A DNA stretch of 64,000 nucleotides, from assembly GCF_016862995.1 (NCBI RefSeq), contig NZ_BOOA01000039.1:21945-85944 (forward strand), read 5' to 3'. Source of the DNA: Acrocarpospora phusangensis (lineage in GTDB: Bacteria; Actinomycetota; Actinomycetes; Streptosporangiales; Streptosporangiaceae). Both the position numbers and the translations under genes were made by a program. The notes under the pieces are model-generated. The model saw only the letters and a program-made list of their open reading frames with translations, ran no database searches and was not told the DNA's origin. Below are positions 28,025 to 36,263 of this stretch, one piece after another (the first letter of the stretch is position 1; the number at the start of each line of letters is the position of its first letter).

Positions 28025-29854
28025 TCACGCGACCACTTCTCCTTCGAATTCCCCGGCCAGTTCGGCCTCGTCGACCAGCTCGGCGGCGGCCCGCTCGGCT
28101 TCTTCCCGCTCGTACGCGGTGACCAGGTCGCGGTAGCCCGCGCAGCGTACGAGCAGCTGCTCGTGCGCGCCGTGGTCGGCGATCACGCCCTGCTCCAGGT
28201 AGACGACCTCGTCGGCCAGCGCGATGGTGGCCATCCGGTAGGCGACCACGATCACGGTGGACGCCTGCTCCCGCAGGCCGACCAGGATGCGCTTCTCCAC
28301 CTGCGGGTCCACGCTGGAGGTGGCGTCGTCCAGGATCAGCAGCCGGGGCTCCCTGACCAGGGCGCGGGCCAGCGCGAGCCGCTGCCGCTGCCCGCCGGAG
28401 AGGGTGGCGCCGCGTTCGCCCACGCGGGTGTCCAGGCCCTCCGGGAGGGCGCTGACGAATCCGTCGGCCTGGGCCAGCCGCAGCGCCGCCCAGACCCGCT
28501 CGTCGGGCAGGTCCGCGCCGATGGTGACGTTGCCGCGCACGCTGTCGTCGAACAGGAACGTCTGCTGCGGCACCAGCGACACGCTCGCTGGCACCCCGCC
28601 GCGCGCGACCTCCCGCAGGTCGACGCCGTCGACGGCGACCACGCCCTGGTCGGGGTCGATCAGCCGGGCCAGCAGCTGGGTGAGGGTGGACTTGCCGGAC
28701 CCGGTCGGTCCGACCAGCGCGACCGTACGGCCCGGCGCGGCCTCGAAGGACACGCCGCGCAGGACGGGCGCCTCGGGGTCGTAGCCGTAGGTGACGGCGC
28801 GGGCCTCGATCCGGGCGGGGGCGTCGGCGGGGAGGGCGGCGGTGCCGTACTCCATGGAGCCGGTGGCGTCCAGGACCTCCTGGACGCGGGTCCAGCCGAC
28901 GACGCTGCGCGGGAGCTCGGCCAGCACCCAGCCGAGCGCCCTGATCGGGAAGGCCAGCAGGGTGAACAGGTAGGAGACCTGGATCAGCTCCCCCGAGGTG
29001 ACGTCCTGGGACGCCAGCCGGTACGAGCCGACCAGCAGCACCGCCAGCACGCCCAGCGTGGGCAGCGCCTCCAGGAGCGGGTCGAAGAGGCCGCGGATCC
29101 GGCCGACGGCGATGTTGGCGTCCCGCAGTTCGTCGGCTCTGGCCTGGAAGCGGGCGGCCTCGGCGTCCTCGCGGCCGAGGGTCTTGACGACCAGGGCGCC
29201 GTCGAAGCTCTCGTGGGCGACCTCGCTGACGGAGGCGCGCAGCTCCTGGGCGCGGGTGGCGATCGGGGCGAGCCGCCGCTGGTAGACCAGGTTCAGTAAG
29301 GCGATGGCCGGAAATATCAGGAATCCGACGATGGCCAGCATCGGGTCGGTGATCACGATGGCGACGGCGGCGGCGAAGAGCATGACGATCACGCCGACCG
29401 CCATCGGCAGCGGCGCGAGCGGCCCCCAGGCGGCCTCGGCGTCGGAGTTGGCGATGGACAGCAGCTGCCCGGTCGGGTGGCGGTGGTGCCAGGAGAGCGG
29501 GAGGCGCAGGTACTGGCGGGTGGCCGCGCGGCGGGACCTGGCCTGCATGCGGAACTGCATGATGCCGGCCAGGATGCGGCGGCCCATGATGCCCAGCGCC
29601 TTGAACAGGGCGGTGCCGACGATCAGCAGCGCGGCCGTGGCCAGCGCGCCGCTGGGCGCGCCGCCGTCCTTGAAGGCCGGCAGCACCGCGTGCTCGGTGG
29701 CCCAGCCCAGCGCCCAGGCGGCCAGCACGGTCATCACGCCGTAGACGGCGCTGGCCAGCACGGCGGCGGTGAAGATGCCCGGCTCGGCCTTGATGGCGTG
29801 GCCGATGACTCTGAACCCCTGGCGCATGACTGTGGATGAGACCTTTGTCGGCAC
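28025..29854 (-). CDS. ABC exporter half-transporter, subunit A (degenerate ATP site)
   Basis: 609 residues: membrane domain (about 20-310), NBD (about 340-575) with Walker A GPTGSGKST and consensus LSGGQ. The position of the catalytic glutamate is Asp (LLILDDATS, D510) and the H-loop histidine is Tyr (Y539). These are the classic changes of the degenerate half of heterodimeric exporters such as TmrAB or BmrCD. GTG start at 29854 has AGAGGA upstream; a longer reading to 29929 adds an unconserved leader. The 5' region is shared with a divergent gene at 30070. Confidence 0.92.
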   Translation of the reverse strand: MPTKVSSTVMRQGFRVIGHAIKAEPGIFTAAVLASAVYGVMTVLAAWALGWATEHAVLPAFKDGGAPSGALATAALLIVGTALFKALGIMGRRILAGIMQFRMQARSRRAATRQYLRLPLSWHHRHPTGQLLSIANSDAEAAWGPLAPLPMAVGVIVMLFAAAVAIVITDPMLAIVGFLIFPAIALLNLVYQRRLAPIATRAQELRASVSEVAHESFDGALVVKTLGREDAEAARFQARADELRDANIAVGRIRGLFDPLLEALPTLGVLAVLLVGSYRLASQDVTSGELIQVSYLFTLLAFPIRALGWVLAELPRSVVGWTRVQEVLDATGSMEYGTAALPADAPARIEARAVTYGYDPEAPVLRGVSFEAAPGRTVALVGPTGSGKSTLTQLLARLIDPDQGVVAVDGVDLREVARGGVPASVSLVPQQTFLFDDSVRGNVTIGADLPDERVWAALRLAQADGFVSALPEGLDTRVGERGATLSGGQRQRLALARALVREPRLLILDDATSSVDPQVEKRILVGLREQASTVIVVAYRMATIALADEVVYLEQGVIADHGAHEQLLVRCAGYRDLVTAYEREEAERAAAELVDEAELAGEFEGEVVA

Positions 29855-29935
29855 GCGGGGGTCCTCTCGGTTCGGGGGCTGCGGCGCGGTTCGGCTGCTG
29901 CCAAGGACAGTACATAAGAGGACAGACATCCTGGA

Positions 29936-29951
29936 TCAGCCCATTGGCTGA
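29936..29951. promoter_or_regulatory. small inverted repeat upstream of the ABC exporter pair
   Basis: TCAGCC (29936-29941) and GGCTGA (29946-29951) form a perfect 6-bp inverted repeat with a 4-base spacer, and GGACAG occurs twice nearby as a direct repeat (29905-29925). These lie in the 215-bp gap 29855-30069 between the exporter operon and the divergent TIGR03085 gene; no gene is seen in this gap. Could be an operator for a drug-responsive repressor; weak evidence. Confidence 0.25.
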
Positions 29952-30069
29952 CACGAGACGGGTCCATGGTCCTAAGCATGGGAAATCTTCGCGATGGGCC
30001 GGAATATTCCCGCCGCCTGTTCGAAAGCGTCCGAAGCCTCCAGAACGCCGCTCGGTCTAGGCTAAGGGC

Positions 30070-30723
30070 GTGACCCAGGCGACCCAGCGCACCCACGCCC
30101 AAGCCGAACGCGCCGCGCTCAGCGACCTGCTCGACCGGCTCGGCCCCGGCGAGCCCACCCTCTGCGCGGGCTGGACCACCGCCGACCTGGCCGCCCACCT
30201 GGTGGTCCGGGAGCGGCGGGTGGACGCGGCGGCCGGCATCGCGGTGAAGTTCCTCGCGCCGTACACCCGGTCCGTCCAGGACGGCCTGTCCGCCCGGCCG
30301 TACCCCGAGGTCGTGCGCATGTTCCGGGAGGGGCCGCCGCGCTGGACGCCGTACGGGCTCGTGCCCGGGCTGGACGCGCTGGTCAACACGGTCGAGTTCC
30401 TGGTGCACCACGAGGACGTGCGGCGCGCGCAACCGGACTGGGAGCCGCGCGCGCTCCCGGCCGACCTGGACGACCTGATCTGGCGGCGGCTGCGGGCGGG
30501 CGCGCGGATGTTCTTCCGCAAGTCCCCCGTCGGCGTGGTCCTGCGCCGGGCCGGGACCGACGAGCGGGTCGGCGCGAAGATGACGGACCCGGCCGTGGTG
30601 CTGACCGGCGAGCCCCAGGAGCTGCTGCTGTTCGCGTTCGGCCGCCAGGACCACGCGCGGGTCGCCCTCGACGGCGACCGGGACGCGGTGGCCCGGCTCA
30701 TGAAGGCCAGGCTCGGAATGTAG
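30070..30723 (+). CDS. TIGR03085 family (maleylpyruvate isomerase/DinB-like fold) protein
   Basis: 217 residues. N-terminal four-helix bundle with conserved pattern R-x5-LSDLLDRLGPGEPTLCAGW-T-x2-DLAAHL, then VEFLVHHEDVRRAQP, where the histidines of AAHL and VHHED are the expected metal ligands. Matches the actinobacterial TIGR03085 family, related to mycothiol-dependent maleylpyruvate isomerases; true reaction unknown. GTG start. Convergent with the CFA-like gene, 22 bp apart. Confidence 0.88.
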   Translation: MTQATQRTHAQAERAALSDLLDRLGPGEPTLCAGWTTADLAAHLVVRERRVDAAAGIAVKFLAPYTRSVQDGLSARPYPEVVRMFREGPPRWTPYGLVPGLDALVNTVEFLVHHEDVRRAQPDWEPRALPADLDDLIWRRLRAGARMFFRKSPVGVVLRRAGTDERVGAKMTDPAVVLTGEPQELLLFAFGRQDHARVALDGDRDAVARLMKARLGM

Positions 30724-30745
30724 GCCGCCCGGCCGCCAGCCGGCG

Positions 30746-31939
30746 TCAGCGGGCCAGGGTGATCTGGTGGACGCTCATCCGGCCCTGCTCGAAGGCCAGG
30801 CCGCCGCCGACCAGGTAGAGCCGCCAGACGCGGGCCATCTCCTCGCCGACCAACTCGACCGCGCGGCCGTAGTTGCTCTCGAAGGTCTCCTGCCAGGCCC
30901 GTACGGTCCGGGCGTAGTCCTCGCGCATGCTCTCCACGTGCACGGCCTCGAAGCCGGCCTCCTCCAGCATGGCCACGGTCCTGCCGACCGGCCGCATGTG
31001 CATGTCGGGGGCGATGTAGCGCTCGATGAAGGCCCCGCCGCCGGGGGCGCGCGCGCCGCGCGACATCTGCTGCACGACCACCCGGCCGCCCGGCCGCACC
31101 ATCCGGAACAGCGTGGCCGCGTACACCGGGTAGTTCTCCTCGCCGACGTGCTCGCCCATCTCGATGGAGGAGATCGCGTCGTACGGCTCGCCGGCCAGGT
31201 CCCGGTAGTCCTGGAGCCGCACCTCGACCCCTCCCCCGGCGCTCGCGGCGCGGATGAAGGCGCGCTGCTCGCGGGAGACGGTGACGCCGGTGGCGCGGGC
31301 GCCGTACTCGCGGGCCGCGTAGAGGAGCATGGAGCCCCAGCCGCAGCCCACGTCGAGCAGGCGGGCCCCGGGCTGGAGGCCGAGCTTCCTGCAGACCAGG
31401 TCGAGTTTGCGGCGCTGCGCGTCCACCAGGGTGTCGCCGGGGGCCCAGCGGGCGCACGAGTACGCCATGGACGGGTCCAGGATCAGCTCGTAGAACTCGT
31501 TGGACAGGTCGTAGTGGTGGGCGATCGCGTCGGAGTCGCGGCCCTTGCTGTGCCGCCGGCCGCGCAGCCGCGCCTCGCTGGCGGGGGCCGGCGGGCGGGG
31601 GCCGAGCACCTCGGGCAGGTGGCGCAGCGCCCGCGCCAGGGCGGCCGGTCCCGGTTTGGCGCCGGGCGCGGCCCAGACCCGCCGGAAGCCGTCGGCCAGG
31701 TCGCCCTCCACGTCGAGATCGCCGGTGACGTACGCCCGGGCCAGCCCCAGCTCGCCCGGGCTCCACAGCACGTGCCGGAGCGCCCGGGGAGACCTCAGCA
31801 CCACCACGGGCACCCCGGCGGGCCCGGCGTAGCCGCCGTCCCAGGTGCGCAGCGCCACCGGCGAGGAGCCCCCGAACAGCTCCGCGAGCAGCGGCAGCAG
31901 CCTGCCGGCCACGCCCGCCGTTAGGCCGATCTCCGTCAT
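30746..31939 (-). CDS. cyclopropane-fatty-acid synthase family methyltransferase (second copy)
   Basis: 397 residues. SAM-binding loop LLDVGCGWGSM, lipid-facing N-terminal region, HHYDLSNEFY motif, and MAYSCARW in which C162 matches the bicarbonate-pocket cysteine of E. coli Cfa. EMGEHVG holds the conserved glutamate; the Cfa His is replaced by Gln (VVQQM). Expected to methylenate or methylate double bonds of phospholipid acyl chains. ATG overlaps the stop of the preceding CFA-like gene (ATGA). Last gene of the lipid operon. Confidence 0.9.
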   Translation of the reverse strand: MTEIGLTAGVAGRLLPLLAELFGGSSPVALRTWDGGYAGPAGVPVVVLRSPRALRHVLWSPGELGLARAYVTGDLDVEGDLADGFRRVWAAPGAKPGPAALARALRHLPEVLGPRPPAPASEARLRGRRHSKGRDSDAIAHHYDLSNEFYELILDPSMAYSCARWAPGDTLVDAQRRKLDLVCRKLGLQPGARLLDVGCGWGSMLLYAAREYGARATGVTVSREQRAFIRAASAGGGVEVRLQDYRDLAGEPYDAISSIEMGEHVGEENYPVYAATLFRMVRPGGRVVVQQMSRGARAPGGGAFIERYIAPDMHMRPVGRTVAMLEEAGFEAVHVESMREDYARTVRAWQETFESNYGRAVELVGEEMARVWRLYLVGGGLAFEQGRMSVHQITLAR

Positions 31940-33150
31940 GTTCGTGCCCTTTCCAGGATGAACTGGTGGACGTTCAGGTAACCGGACCGGAACCCGGCCT
32001 CGGAATACGCCAGGTACAGGTTCCACATGCGATGGAACACCTCGTCGAACCCGAGCAGGGTGAGCTCCGCGCGCCGGCCCGCGTAGCGTTCCCGCCAGAG
32101 CCGCAGCGTCTCCGCGTAGTGCCCGCCCATCGGCAGGTCGCCGATGACGCGCAGGCCGCCCAGGTTCTGCTCGATCGCGGTCACCGACGGGATCAGCCCG
32201 CCGGGGAACACGTATTTCTGGATCCACGTGTAGGTGGTCCGCGAGGCCAGCATACGATCATGCGGCATGGTGATGGACTGAAGTCCGATGAGACCGCCGG
32301 GCGACAGCAGGCGTTCCAGGCAGGCGAAGAAGACCGGCCAGTACCGTTCCCCCACCGCCTCGATCATCTCCACGCTGAGCACGGCGTCGTACGCGCCCCT
32401 GACCTCCCGGTAGTCGAGCAGGTCCACGGCGACCCGGCCCGACAGCCCGGCGTCGGCGATCCGGCGCAGGGCCAGCGCGCGCTGCGCCGGGGAGACCGTC
32501 ACCGTGCGGACCAGGGCTCCCCGCCCGGCCGCCCGGATGGCGAGCGCGCCCCAGCCGGTGCCGATCTCCAGGACGCGCGTCCCCGGGCCGACGCCGGTCG
32601 CGTCCAGCAGCCGGTCGATCTTGGCCAGCTGGGCGTCCCGCAGCCCCTCCCAGGTGGCGGGGCCGTCGAACAGGGCCGCGGAGTAGGTCATGGTCTCGTC
32701 CAGGAACGCGGCGAACAGCTCGTTGGACAGGTCGTAGTGGCGGTGCACGTTGCGCCGGGCGTTGCCGGGCGTGCCGTCCTCGGCGGCCGGGCGGCGGCGG
32801 TGCCAGAGGCCGCGCAGGCGCTGCAACGGGGGCGGGATGAGGGTGCCCAGCTGCCGGGCCAGCACGGTCAGCACGGCGGTCAGGTCGTCGGCGTCCCAGT
32901 CGCCCGCCATGTACGCCTCGCCGAAGCCGATCAGCCCGTCCGCGCCCAGCCGGGCGAAGAACGCCTCCGGCCGTACGACCCGCAGGACCGGACCCGGAGC
33001 GGCGCCGAGCGCCAGGCCGGGGAGTTCCACGCGTAGCGGGAGGTCGCGCACCGCGTGGGTGAACAGGCGGCGCGCCACCGCCACCCGCAGCGCGCCACGC
33101 GGCGGCATCGTCACATCCGGCCACCGGCGGGCCGCCGCACTCGTCGTCAT
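31936..33150 (-). CDS. cyclopropane-fatty-acid synthase family methyltransferase (first copy)
   Basis: 404 residues. SAM loop VLEIGTGWGAL, RHYDLSNELF and the conserved tail W-I-Q-K-Y-x-F-P-G-G. The segment equivalent to the Cfa cysteine reads MTYSAALF: the cysteine is Ala158, and the later His is Gln (LQSITMP). The conserved glutamate (EMIEAVG) is kept. So this copy may carry out a methylation different from cyclopropanation, or be a partner of the other copy. Its ATG overlaps the DUF1365 stop (TGATG). Confidence 0.9.
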   Translation of the reverse strand: MTTSAAARRWPDVTMPPRGALRVAVARRLFTHAVRDLPLRVELPGLALGAAPGPVLRVVRPEAFFARLGADGLIGFGEAYMAGDWDADDLTAVLTVLARQLGTLIPPPLQRLRGLWHRRRPAAEDGTPGNARRNVHRHYDLSNELFAAFLDETMTYSAALFDGPATWEGLRDAQLAKIDRLLDATGVGPGTRVLEIGTGWGALAIRAAGRGALVRTVTVSPAQRALALRRIADAGLSGRVAVDLLDYREVRGAYDAVLSVEMIEAVGERYWPVFFACLERLLSPGGLIGLQSITMPHDRMLASRTTYTWIQKYVFPGGLIPSVTAIEQNLGGLRVIGDLPMGGHYAETLRLWRERYAGRRAELTLLGFDEVFHRMWNLYLAYSEAGFRSGYLNVHQFILERART

Positions 33151-33776
33151 CACGGACCTTTCTCTCGGGGGATCACCGGCAGGCCGCGCAGGTACAGGCC
33201 GATGCCGCGGCGGCGGATGCGCGCGCCCACCAGCAGCGGGGAGGCGCGCAGCAGATTGCGGAGATTCACCGGGACGCGCTCGCCGCGCACGGTGGCCGTG
33301 AACGGGCGGCCCTCCGGGCGGTGCAGCGTGACGGTGAGGTCGAGGCGCTCGCCGGGCTCCGGCAGGCGCATCCGGTAGTGGCCGTCCACCGGGTGGAACG
33401 GGGAGACGTAGAGCTGTTTGACCGCCTCCGCCCGGCCGCGGGCGTCGGGGCGGACCAGGTAGCGGTGGCGGCCGCCGTAGGTGTTGTGCACCTCGGCGAT
33501 CACGTGGCCGGTGTCGCACCAGTAGAGGGTGAGCGGGTTGAAGACGTAGCCGAGCGTCCGGGCTCCGGCCAGCATCAGGATCCGCCCGGCCGTGACGCCG
33601 TGCCCGGCCAGGAAGGCGTCCACGTCGGCGCGGGCGCCCGGGTCGAAGCGCGCCAGCGGGTTGCCGGGCGGCAGGTGGTCGAGGTCGACCAGCCAGAGGT
33701 AGCCGGGGTAGCTGAACACGTTGCGGAACGGGGAGGTGCGCACGTGCGTGATGCGGCAGGCGTACAGGGCGGTCAC
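33150..33776 (-). CDS. DUF1365 protein
   Basis: 208 residues, DUF1365 family: opening A-L-Y-x-C-R-I-x-H-x-R, then FSYPGYLWLVDLD, GYVFNPLTLYWC and YVSPFHPVDGHY. The family almost always lies between an FAD-dependent amine-oxidase-like protein and CFA-type methyltransferases, as here, and is assumed to act in lipid modification; the reaction is unknown. GTG start overlaps the upstream stop (GTGA). Confidence 0.93.
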   Translation of the reverse strand: MTALYACRITHVRTSPFRNVFSYPGYLWLVDLDHLPPGNPLARFDPGARADVDAFLAGHGVTAGRILMLAGARTLGYVFNPLTLYWCDTGHVIAEVHNTYGGRHRYLVRPDARGRAEAVKQLYVSPFHPVDGHYRMRLPEPGERLDLTVTLHRPEGRPFTATVRGERVPVNLRNLLRASPLLVGARIRRRGIGLYLRGLPVIPREKGP

Positions 33777-34987
33777 CAGCGGCTCCCGAGGGTCCGGGCG
33801 GCCCGGACGCCGGAGCGGCAGCCGTCCTCGTGGAAGCCCCAGCCGTGGTAGGCCCCGGCGAAGGCGACCCGGCCGGTGCTCAGGCCGGGGAGGCGGGCCT
33901 GGGCGGCCACCGACTCGGGGGTGTAGACGGGATGTTCGTAGACCATCCGGGCGATGGCGTGCTCGTCGGCGATCTCCTCGCCGAGAGTCACCAGGTAGCG
34001 CTCACCGGTCTCCAGGCGCTGGAGCCGGGTCAGGTCGTAGCTGATCCGGGCCCCGCCGGCGTCGGCCGCGCAGCCGGGCATCCGGTAGTTCCAGGAGGCC
34101 AGGGCGGCGCGCGCCCGGGGCAGCACAGCGGTGTCGGTGTGCAGCGTGGCCGGGTTGCGGGCGTAGCGGAACGCGCCCAGGACCGCGCGCTCCCCGGCGG
34201 TGGGCTCGGCCAGCAGGCGCAGCGCCTGGTCGGGGTGGGTGGCCACCACGGCGGCGTCGAACCGGTGGACCTCGTCCCCGTCGTCCCGTATCTCGACGCC
34301 GTCCGGATGCCGCGTCAGGGCCCGCACCGGCGTGCTCGTCCGCACCGCCAGCCCCTTCGCGGCCCGCTCCACATAGGTACGGCTCCCGCCGGCCACCGTC
34401 CGCCACCGCGGCGAGCCCTTCACGGCGAGCATGCCGTGGTTGTCCAGGAACCGGAACAGGTACCGCGCCGGATAGCGCCCGGTCAGCGCGGGCGGGCAGG
34501 ACCACACCGCCGCCACCAGCGGCGTCAGGAAGTGCGCCGTGAAGTAGGCGGAGAAGCTCCCGGCGACCTCGGCCAGCGGACGGTCGTCGCCGTCGGCCAG
34601 CAGCCGCCTGGCCGTCCGGTGGAACTTCGGCACCTCGGCCAGCATGCGCAGGTAGCCCGGCCGGGGCGGGCGGGCGAACAGGCCGGCGCCGCCCTTGCCG
34701 CCCGCGTACTCCAGGCCGCAGCCGTCGCACCGCACCGACATGGACATCTCGGAGGGCTGGGTGGCCACGCCCAGTTCGGCGAAGAGCCGGGTGAGCAGCG
34801 GGTAGGTCCGGTCGTTGTGCACGATGAACCCGGTGTCCACCGCCAGGCCGGCCACGTCGTGGGTGTGCGCGTGGCCGCCCAGGCGGCCGTCGGCCTCGAA
34901 GAGGGTGACGTCCCGGTCGCGGCTCAGCACGTACGCGGCCGTGAGCCCCGCGACCCCGCTTCCGATCACCGCTGCCGTTCCGCGCAT
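33773..34987 (-). CDS. FAD-dependent amine-oxidase-like oxidoreductase
   Basis: 404 residues. N-terminal Rossmann FAD site GSGVAGLTAAYVL with E31 at the end of strand 2, and the second FAD motif GRLGGHAHTH. C-terminal FAD-closing motif FAGAYHGWGFHEDGCRSG. Family members accompany DUF1365 and CFA enzymes. First enzyme gene of a four-gene operon that is coupled throughout by overlaps. Substrate unknown; it may oxidise or desaturate an acyl chain before or after methyl transfer. Confidence 0.92.
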   Translation of the reverse strand: MRGTAAVIGSGVAGLTAAYVLSRDRDVTLFEADGRLGGHAHTHDVAGLAVDTGFIVHNDRTYPLLTRLFAELGVATQPSEMSMSVRCDGCGLEYAGGKGGAGLFARPPRPGYLRMLAEVPKFHRTARRLLADGDDRPLAEVAGSFSAYFTAHFLTPLVAAVWSCPPALTGRYPARYLFRFLDNHGMLAVKGSPRWRTVAGGSRTYVERAAKGLAVRTSTPVRALTRHPDGVEIRDDGDEVHRFDAAVVATHPDQALRLLAEPTAGERAVLGAFRYARNPATLHTDTAVLPRARAALASWNYRMPGCAADAGGARISYDLTRLQRLETGERYLVTLGEEIADEHAIARMVYEHPVYTPESVAAQARLPGLSTGRVAFAGAYHGWGFHEDGCRSGVRAARTLGSRW

Positions 34988-35049
34988 GCGACCTCCTCGT
35001 CAGGAGGTTCTTCGCAGACGGCGGCCGATCGGATTGCCGCGAACCGGGA

Positions 35050-35298
35050 TCAGGTGCCCTTGGCGCTCTGGATCGTGTCGAGTTCGTCGGTGATGTGCTC
35101 CACCTCGGCCCGCAGCCGGCGCAGCGCCTGGCGGGCCGCGATGTCCGGCAGGGTGTGGATCTCGACGGTCAGCTCGACCGTGAACTCCTTGAGTTTGCGG
35201 GCCAGGCTCACCGCCTCCACCGCGCCGGGGCGGCAGGCCAGCACCCGGCGGAGCGCGGCGGCGAGACGGGCGGGGGAATCGTCCACGCTGGGGTCCAT
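35050..35298 (-). CDS. small helical hypothetical protein
   Basis: 82 residues, predicted almost wholly alpha-helical with heptad-like leucine/isoleucine spacing (LARKLKEFTVELTVEIHTL and LRRLRAEVEHITDELDTI), so probably a coiled coil. No known family recognised. Lies 62 bp upstream of the FAD oxidoreductase on the same strand, so it may be the leader gene of the lipid operon. Codon third positions are GC-rich as in real genes. The 211-bp stretch 35299-35509 shows no convincing gene and should hold promoters for both directions. Confidence 0.55.
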   Translation of the reverse strand: MDPSVDDSPARLAAALRRVLACRPGAVEAVSLARKLKEFTVELTVEIHTLPDIAARQALRRLRAEVEHITDELDTIQSAKGT

Positions 35299-35509
35299 GC
35301 GCGTGTCACTCCTCGACGGCCGATGGTGAATGGTTCATCCGCGTAACCGTGGGGCAGTCGGCCGGGCGAGATCTCATCCTGTGATGGGATCCGGCGGAAT
35401 TCTCCTGGAGTCCGCCGGAGTTCCGGACGTGGACAATCTCCGCAATTCCCCGACGGTTCCGCCCGAAATCGGGCAGCATGAGGGCACGCATCACGGTTGG
35501 AGCCCCTCC

Positions 35510-35677
35510 ATGAAAGTCAAACAGCTGGTGACCTACGCGATCGTCGCGTTCGTGGTCTTCTATTTGTTCACCCAGCCGACCGGAGCGGCCAACGCCGTAC
35601 GCGGGGTGATGGACGGCATCGGCACCGGCGCGGACGCGCTGGCGCAGTTCTTCAACTCCCTGTTCGCGGGCTCATAG
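35510..35677 (+). CDS. small membrane protein, tandem miniprotein 1
   Basis: 55 residues: MKVKQLVTY, a hydrophobic helix (AIVAFVVFYLF, about 9-20), TQP, then an amphipathic second segment with N-A-V-R-G-V and AQFFNSLF. It clearly matches the next small gene (same length, same VVFYL-x-TQP, A-V-R-G-V and FF-x near the end). GGAG lies 7 bases before the ATG. No known family recognised. Possibly a single-pass or interface-active envelope peptide. Confidence 0.72.
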   Translation: MKVKQLVTYAIVAFVVFYLFTQPTGAANAVRGVMDGIGTGADALAQFFNSLFAGS

Positions 35678-35814
35678 CCGCCAGTCAGGGGCGAGTCAGC
35701 GAAAAGTCAGGGGCGGATTAGGGGGCGGAAGGTCCTCCTCTCTTCCCGGCTAGTTATGATCATTCGGGTTGCCGGGTACATAGCAGCGGGAAACTGACCG
35801 CAGGAGGCCCCCTG

Positions 35815-35976
35815 ATGCAGGTCAAGAAGGTGCTCACGTATGCGGGTATCGCGTTCGTGGTCTTCTACCTCTACACGCAGCCGTCCGCCGCGGCCGCGGC
35901 CGTGAGGGGTGTGTTCGAGGGTGTCAACACGGGCGCCACACAGTTGGCGACCTTCTTCACGCAGGTTCTAGGGTGA
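35815..35976 (+). CDS. small membrane protein, tandem miniprotein 2
   Basis: 53 residues, starting MQVKKVLTYAGIAFVVFYLY, then TQPSAAAAAVRGV and a C-terminal ATFFTQVLG. Paralogue of the 35510 gene. A full AGGAGG ribosome site lies 7 bases before the ATG and a terminator-like hairpin follows 8 bp after the stop, so it is a real expressed unit. The 137-bp spacer (35678-35814) has an AT-rich TAGTTATGATCATT stretch that may be its own promoter. Confidence 0.75.
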   Translation: MQVKKVLTYAGIAFVVFYLYTQPSAAAAAVRGVFEGVNTGATQLATFFTQVLG

Positions 35977-35984
35977 TCTGACCC

Positions 35985-36018
35985 GGCCCGTGAGTCCGCT
36001 CACGGGCCTGTATTCATT
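35985..36018 (+). terminator. terminator after miniprotein 2
   Basis: Perfect 10-bp stem, GGCCCGTGAG (35985-35994) with CTCACGGGCC (35999-36008), loop TCCG, then TGTATTCATT. The T-run is imperfect but the hairpin is strong and well placed. The rest of 36019-36223 shows no gene I can support. Confidence 0.7.
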
Positions 36019-36223
36019 GCGGCTCGGTCCGGGGAGCGCTCCACTCCGCCCGGACGCGACGGTCGTCGGTCGAGGCTTCGGTTCGGGCACCCCTGTCACG
36101 GCGTCCGGACCGGCCCGACACACTGTCAGGCCGATGGTCCACGGGATCCACTACGGAGCGTCACTTGACCAGTACGCGGACAGAATTGGACTTCCTGGTC
36201 AAAAGTCACTGAAAACACATTTA

Positions 36224-36254
36224 TTCCACGGGTTCGCTGGGCGAACTCGTGGAA
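36224..36254. promoter_or_regulatory. strong hairpin just upstream of the GPP34 gene
   Basis: Arms 36224-36237 and 36241-36254 pair over 14 positions with a single G/T (a wobble pair in RNA) and a 3-base loop. It ends 9 bases before the ATG at 36264 and covers the possible GTG at 36249. It may be a minus-strand terminator, an operator, or an RNA element controlling GPP34 translation. Confidence 0.5.
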
Positions 36255-36263
36255 ATTCCTGTG

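Noticed and set aside
26259..29954. One 1231-codon frame suggesting a fused ABC protein
   Set aside because: Only the last 587 codons match an exporter; the first half is the out-of-frame shadow of subunit A, which has its own frame and stop at 28025.
35306..35494. 62-codon minus-strand frame upstream of the miniproteins
   Set aside because: No ribosome site, no codon bias, no recognisable features.
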